8,469 bases of DNA from Chloroflexota bacterium (lineage in GTDB: Bacteria > Chloroflexota > Limnocylindria > QHBO01): the NCBI GenBank assembly GCA_005880165.1, contig VBJP01000125.1, positions 1-8,469 of the forward strand, given 5' to 3'. The stretch's first letter is position 1; every line of letters starts with the position of its first letter. The position numbers were made by a program, and so were the translations under genes. The notes beneath the pieces were generated by a model. That model was not told the origin of the DNA. It saw only the letters and a list, made by a program, of their open reading frames with translations, and searched no databases. Of the stretch, positions 6,434 to 8,469 are shown in pieces.

Positions 6434-6473
6434 TGTGGATATCCGGATGGTCCTAGGACCCGCGTGTGGATAA
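6434..6473. other. Two DnaA-box-like sites flanking tandem palindromes
   Basis: TGTGGATAT (6434-6442) and TGTGGATAA (6465-6473) lie in the same orientation. The second is a perfect match to the DnaA box (TTATCCACA on the other strand) and the first differs at one base. Between and overlapping them are GGATATCC (6437-6444), ATCCGGAT (6441-6448) and the perfect 12-bp palindrome GGTCCTAGGACC (6449-6460). The element sits in the 181-bp gap between two converging genes, so it is not an obvious promoter. It could bind DnaA or another regulator; no replication gene is nearby. Confidence 0.4.
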
Positions 6474-6585
6474 CGTCAGGTGGCCGATGGCGAGGGTTCG
6501 AGGCCGGCTTCCAGCGCTCGGGCCGCTATGCGAAAGAGAGGCCGGATCAGGCTGGCGAGGACGCGCGGACGGTATTGTTCCGGGC

Positions 6586-6864
6586 CTAGGTCGATGGTTC
6601 CAGCGTCACCCGCACCCAGGTTGCCAACCGCGGCATCCCCCATAAGGCAAAGGTCAGTCCGCGCTCACCGAGCTGCTCGGGACCCCAGCCTCTGAACTCG
6701 CGTCGTGCGGCGATCCCGCACATCACGTCGTACAGCTCGGGCCAGACGGCAGGTCTTCGACGGTGGCAGTAGCGGATGAAATCCGCCACCTCCTTGGGCG
6801 GACGATCCTCTGCAGCAGTTTCAGACGTTGCGGTGGCATGGGCATGCGTCACCAGCTCGGCCAT
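6586..6864 (-). CDS. Unknown small protein (92 residues)
   Basis: I do not recognise the family. The first 20 residues are Ala/Thr-rich and probably disordered. The conserved-looking core runs from about 22 to the end: PPKEVADFIRYCHRRRPAVW, then PELYDVMCGIAARREFRGWG and a final LTFALWGMPRLATWVRV, with aromatic and Arg residues suggesting a small helical fold. There is no membrane segment. The ATG at 6864 is chosen because GGAGG (plus-strand 6875-6879) lies 10 nt upstream; an in-frame start at 6978 would add 38 residues of low-quality, Arg/Ser-rich sequence. The gene is divergent from the DUF3224 gene across a 279-bp region and convergent with the 100-residue gene. The function is unknown. Confidence 0.65.
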   Translation of the reverse strand: MAELVTHAHATATSETAAEDRPPKEVADFIRYCHRRRPAVWPELYDVMCGIAARREFRGWGPEQLGERGLTFALWGMPRLATWVRVTLEPST

Positions 6865-6874
6865 TCGACTTGCG

Positions 6875-6879
6875 CCTCC
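6875..6879 (-). promoter_or_regulatory. Ribosome binding site deciding the 92-residue gene start
   Basis: GGAGG on the minus strand (plus-strand CCTCC) lies 10 nt before the ATG at 6864 and inside the longer alternative frame, favouring the shorter protein. Confidence 0.55.
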
Positions 6880-6957
6880 GGAAGATGAAGGATGAGTGCC
6901 GAAGGATAGGCGTCGGCGGCGAATGCTAGGGGGCCGCTCCCGCCGCGTGAAGGGGTA

Positions 6958-7009
6958 TGTCCACCAAGTTTTCCACATTCCTTTCCACAGGCGTCTCCCC
7001 GGGTGGACA
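6958..7009. repeat. Inverted repeat enclosing two TTTCCACA direct repeats
   Basis: TGTCCACC (6958-6965) and GGTGGACA (7002-7009) form a perfect 8-bp inverted repeat. Inside it TTTCCACA occurs twice (6970-6977 and 6982-6989), 12 bp apart. TTTTCCACA (6969-6977) fits the relaxed DnaA-box pattern TTWTNCACA. The cluster lies in the 279-bp region between the divergent 92-residue and DUF3224 genes, about 94 nt and 135 nt from their starts. A regulator binding site is the simplest reading. The rest of 6865-7143 shows no gene and no clear -35/-10 pair to me. Confidence 0.4.
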
Positions 7010-7128
7010 GCCCCACGAAATGAGTACCAGGACGGTGGAGACGTCCTCTAGAACCCGCCCCTCGGGGAATGCGTCGCAGCTGGCATCACGCGTGCGCGCA
7101 TCCCGTGAGGAATCCAATTTCGAGGCAC

Positions 7129-7133
7129 GGAGG
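7129..7133 (+). promoter_or_regulatory. Ribosome binding site deciding the DUF3224 start
   Basis: GGAGG lies 10 nt before the ATG at 7144. It supports that start over an in-frame one at 7069 whose extra 25 residues are His/Arg-rich and do not resemble the family. Confidence 0.6.
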
Positions 7134-7143
7134 CGATCGCGTC

Positions 7144-7554
7144 ATGACCAATGCAACCGCCGCGAAGGCAACCGGAACGTTTCACGTCACCTCGATGGAG
7201 GAGGACGCCTATGAGTCCCTGGAATCAGGGGGCAAGCTGACGCGCGCTCGAGGCGATCAGGAGTTCAGCGGCGACATCGAGGGCCATGGTCACGTCGAAT
7301 GGCTCATGTGCTACCGCGAGGACGGGTCCGCCAGGTTCATCGGCCACCAACTGATGCGCTGCTCGGTTGGAGGCAGGCCTGGGACATTCGTCATCGAGGC
7401 GAGCGGCGACTTCGACGGTTCCAGCTCCACGGGTGATTGGTGGGTCGTCCCCGGATCCGGAACCGAGCAGCTCGAGGGGATCACTGGCAACGGCAGCTTC
7501 GAAGCCGCCAAGGGCCCGATGGCGACCTACGCACTCGACTATGAGGTCAGCTGA
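7144..7554 (+). CDS. DUF3224 domain-containing protein
   Basis: The 136-residue protein matches the DUF3224 family, small single-domain proteins thought to fold as a beta barrel like allene oxide cyclase. Almost the whole length is the domain. Typical elements are the start TGTFHVTSMEEDAYESLESG (10-29), KLTRARGDQEFSGDIEGHG (31-49), EWLMCYREDGSARFIGHQ (52-69), GGRPGTFVIEASGDFDG (76-92) and the hallmark VVPGSGTEQLEGITGNGSFE (101-120). The length is close to the usual 130-140 residues. There is no signal peptide, so it is probably cytoplasmic. The biochemical function of the family is unknown. The gene stands alone, divergent from the 92-residue gene, and is followed by a 233-bp gap before the ACT-domain gene. 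Confidence 0.88.
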   Translation: MTNATAAKATGTFHVTSMEEDAYESLESGGKLTRARGDQEFSGDIEGHGHVEWLMCYREDGSARFIGHQLMRCSVGGRPGTFVIEASGDFDGSSSTGDWWVVPGSGTEQLEGITGNGSFEAAKGPMATYALDYEVS

Positions 7555-7565
7555 TCTCGGGCGCC

Positions 7566-7579
7566 GCGCGAAGTCGCGC
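7566..7579 (+). terminator. Weak hairpin after the DUF3224 gene
   Basis: GCGCG (7566-7570) pairs with CGCGC (7575-7579) around the 4-nt loop AAGT, starting 11 nt after the DUF3224 stop. The position suits a terminator, but the stem is only 5 bp and no T run follows, so the call is weak. Confidence 0.22.
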
Positions 7580-7614
7580 AATCCACTCGGAGACATGGTC
7601 CTGATTGGACATTG

Positions 7615-7774
7615 GGCGGCCCGAGTTGGAGGATGGAAGGCGTTCGGACGGAGCTCGGGCGCGACCCAAATGGGCCGCCGCGATCAGCGTCCGAAGTCGC
7701 TGCCGAGCAGGTCCCGTCCGTTGCAGCAGCCGCCCCGCGCGGGCAGGCAGGAGGCCCCAAACCGGGGTGCTGCA
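7615..7774 (+). promoter_or_regulatory. Structured-looking leader upstream of the ACT-domain gene
   Basis: The gap before the ACT gene has several complementary segments. GGCGGCCC (7615-7622) pairs with GGGCCGCC (7672-7679), while the overlapping CCCGAG (7620-7625) pairs instead with CTCGGG (7654-7659), so the two pairings compete. Further on, TGCAGCA (7722-7728) pairs with TGCTGCA (7768-7774), enclosing the palindrome CCCGCGCGGG (7734-7743) and the hairpin CCCC/GGGG (7755-7767). The last helix ends on the first base of the AGGAGG ribosome site. This could be an attenuator or leader control element, but G/C-rich DNA makes such pairings common. Confidence 0.3.
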
Positions 7775-7779
7775 GGAGG
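7774..7779 (+). promoter_or_regulatory. Strong ribosome binding site of the ACT-domain gene
   Basis: AGGAGG, 8 nt before the ATG at 7788, is the strongest Shine-Dalgarno sequence in the window. It rules against an in-frame TTG start at 7605 that would add 61 residues of non-family sequence. Confidence 0.7.
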
Positions 7780-7787
7780 ACCATACG

Positions 7788-8222
7788 ATGCAGGCTTTCA
7801 TCGTCGAAGCAGCCAATCGCCCGGGTGAGCTTGCCCGGGTGGCAGAGACGATCTCTGCGCGTGGGGTGAACGTTGAAGCGTTCTGCCTGAGCTACGGCAA
7901 CAAGGGCGCCGCGGCGTTCCTGGCGTCTGACGAGAAAGGGATCCGCAGCGCGCTTGACGGCCAGGGGTTCACGTACCACCAGGTTCCGCTGCTCACCATC
8001 TCGCTGGAGGACAAGCCCGGACAGGTGGCCTGGGCAGCCAAACGCCTGGGCGATGCGGGCGTGAATATCGACCTATTCGCGCCGGTCGACTACGGCACTG
8101 ATCACAAGGCGACGATTGCGATCGGTGTCGACAAGGTTGACGAGGCGCGCCGCGCACTCTCGGATCACTTGACCGAGTGGACGATCCCGGAGAGGGCTTT
8201 CGCCGGAACACTTAGCCGGTAA
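7788..8222 (+). CDS. Tandem ACT-domain protein (probable amino acid-binding regulator)
   Basis: The 144-residue protein consists of two ACT domains and little else. The first runs from about 2 to 60 and starts QAFIVEAANRPGELARVAET, followed by ISARGVNVEAFCLSYG. The second runs from about 67 to 127 with PLLTISLEDKPGQVAWAAKR and LGDAGVNIDLFAPVDYGTDH. The NRPGELA and DKPGQVA loops are the usual ligand-binding turns between strand 1 and helix 1. ACT domains generally bind amino acids and signal their level to enzymes or regulators; no catalytic or DNA-binding domain is attached, so this one may act by partnering another protein or as a stand-alone sensor. The gene has a strong ribosome site, a long leader of its own and a hairpin after its stop, so it is probably transcribed alone. 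The ligand is not evident. Confidence 0.88.
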   Translation: MQAFIVEAANRPGELARVAETISARGVNVEAFCLSYGNKGAAAFLASDEKGIRSALDGQGFTYHQVPLLTISLEDKPGQVAWAAKRLGDAGVNIDLFAPVDYGTDHKATIAIGVDKVDEARRALSDHLTEWTIPERAFAGTLSR

Positions 8223-8241
8223 GGAGAGCCTCCCGAAAGTC

Positions 8242-8274
8242 AGGCGCCGTGCCGACCTGCCCGGCACGGCGCCT
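8242..8274. terminator. Perfect 13-bp hairpin between convergent genes
   Basis: AGGCGCCGTGCCG (8242-8254) is exactly complementary to CGGCACGGCGCCT (8262-8274) around a 7-nt loop. It begins 20 nt after the ACT gene stop and lies 47 nt beyond the stop of the convergent AHSA1/SRPBCC gene, so it could end both transcripts. There is no T run on either side, so it is either a non-canonical terminator, as is common in high-GC bacteria, or a stem that protects RNA ends. Confidence 0.7.
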
Positions 8275-8320
8275 CGCGTTCGATGGTTATCGCCGCGACG
8301 CGATTCTCCAGAGCCGAAGG

Positions 8321-8469
8321 TCAGGCTTTGCCGATTTCCGCAGCCAGCCGATCCCAGGTCTGAATCGCACCGCCGACCATCCCGGTCGAGAGGGCACCTT
8401 CGAGAGATTCGATCGATGGGAACCGATCGCGGCTGGTGACCTTGGTGCGACCGCCGAGGTCCTCCAGGG
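8321..8469 (-). CDS. AHSA1/SRPBCC-family protein, C-terminal part only
   Basis: Only the last 48 codons are in the window; the gene continues past the right edge. The minus-strand frame reads LEDLGGRTKVTSRDRFPSIE, then SLEGALSTGMVGGAIQTWDR and LAAEIGKA before TGA at 8323-8321. The pattern of a Gly-rich turn, a T-V-T strand, then SxExLEGALxxGMxxG and a final helix DRLAAEI is typical of the C-terminus of activator of Hsp90 ATPase homolog 1-like (SRPBCC/START-fold) proteins. Those fold around a hydrophobic ligand cavity, and most have no known ligand. It is convergent with the ACT-domain gene and shares the hairpin between them. Confidence 0.8.
   Translation of the reverse strand, partial: LEDLGGRTKVTSRDRFPSIESLEGALSTGMVGGAIQTWDRLAAEIGKA

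Overview
The window is GC-rich and densely coded. Most intergenic gaps are short, initiation is mixed (clear GGAGG-type Shine-Dalgarno sites in some genes, an apparently leaderless start in another), and the single tRNA gene encodes its own CCA end. This fits a free-living high-GC bacterium. Chloroflexota (Limnocylindria-like lineages) or Actinomycetota are my best guesses, from protein style only and with low confidence. I see no transposase, integrase, phage gene, CRISPR array or toxin-antitoxin pair, so it reads as an ordinary chromosomal segment.

Left third (1-3426, all minus strand): a probable carbohydrate-linked cluster. Transcription runs right to left: a DJ-1/PfpI-family protein resembling isonitrile hydratase (2774-3426), a long-form class I mannose-6-phosphate isomerase-like protein (1049-2752), then a GntR/HutC-type regulator with a UTRA ligand domain (146-913). 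The regulator has its own promoter, with a 20-bp dyad directly behind the -10 element, so autoregulation is likely. The first codons of another minus-strand gene may lie at 28-1. The DJ-1/PfpI gene appears to carry a 1-nt deletion in a G run. Restoring that base ends the protein 21 nt before the isomerase start instead of overlapping it by 202 bp.

Middle (3427-6404): a divergent intergenic region, a plus-strand SAM-dependent methyltransferase (3625-4404), a minus-strand tRNA-Arg(UCU) (4434-4509), a plus-strand membrane-anchored M1-type zinc metallopeptidase with a Ser/Pro-rich stalk (4609-6075), and 26 nt later a 100-residue helical protein of unknown function (6102-6404).

Right third (6405-8469): two DnaA-box-like sequences flanking tandem palindromes in a gap, a small unknown minus-strand protein (6586-6864), a 279-bp divergent region with repeated TTTCCACA elements inside an inverted repeat, a DUF3224 protein (7144-7554), a tandem ACT-domain protein behind a structured-looking leader (7788-8222), a perfect 13-bp hairpin, and the 3' end of a convergent AHSA1/SRPBCC-family gene that runs off the right edge.

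The most useful observations are the frameshifted DJ-1/PfpI gene, the GntR promoter-operator, and the unexplained DnaA-box/palindrome elements. I did not find convincing evidence of a new multi-gene system.
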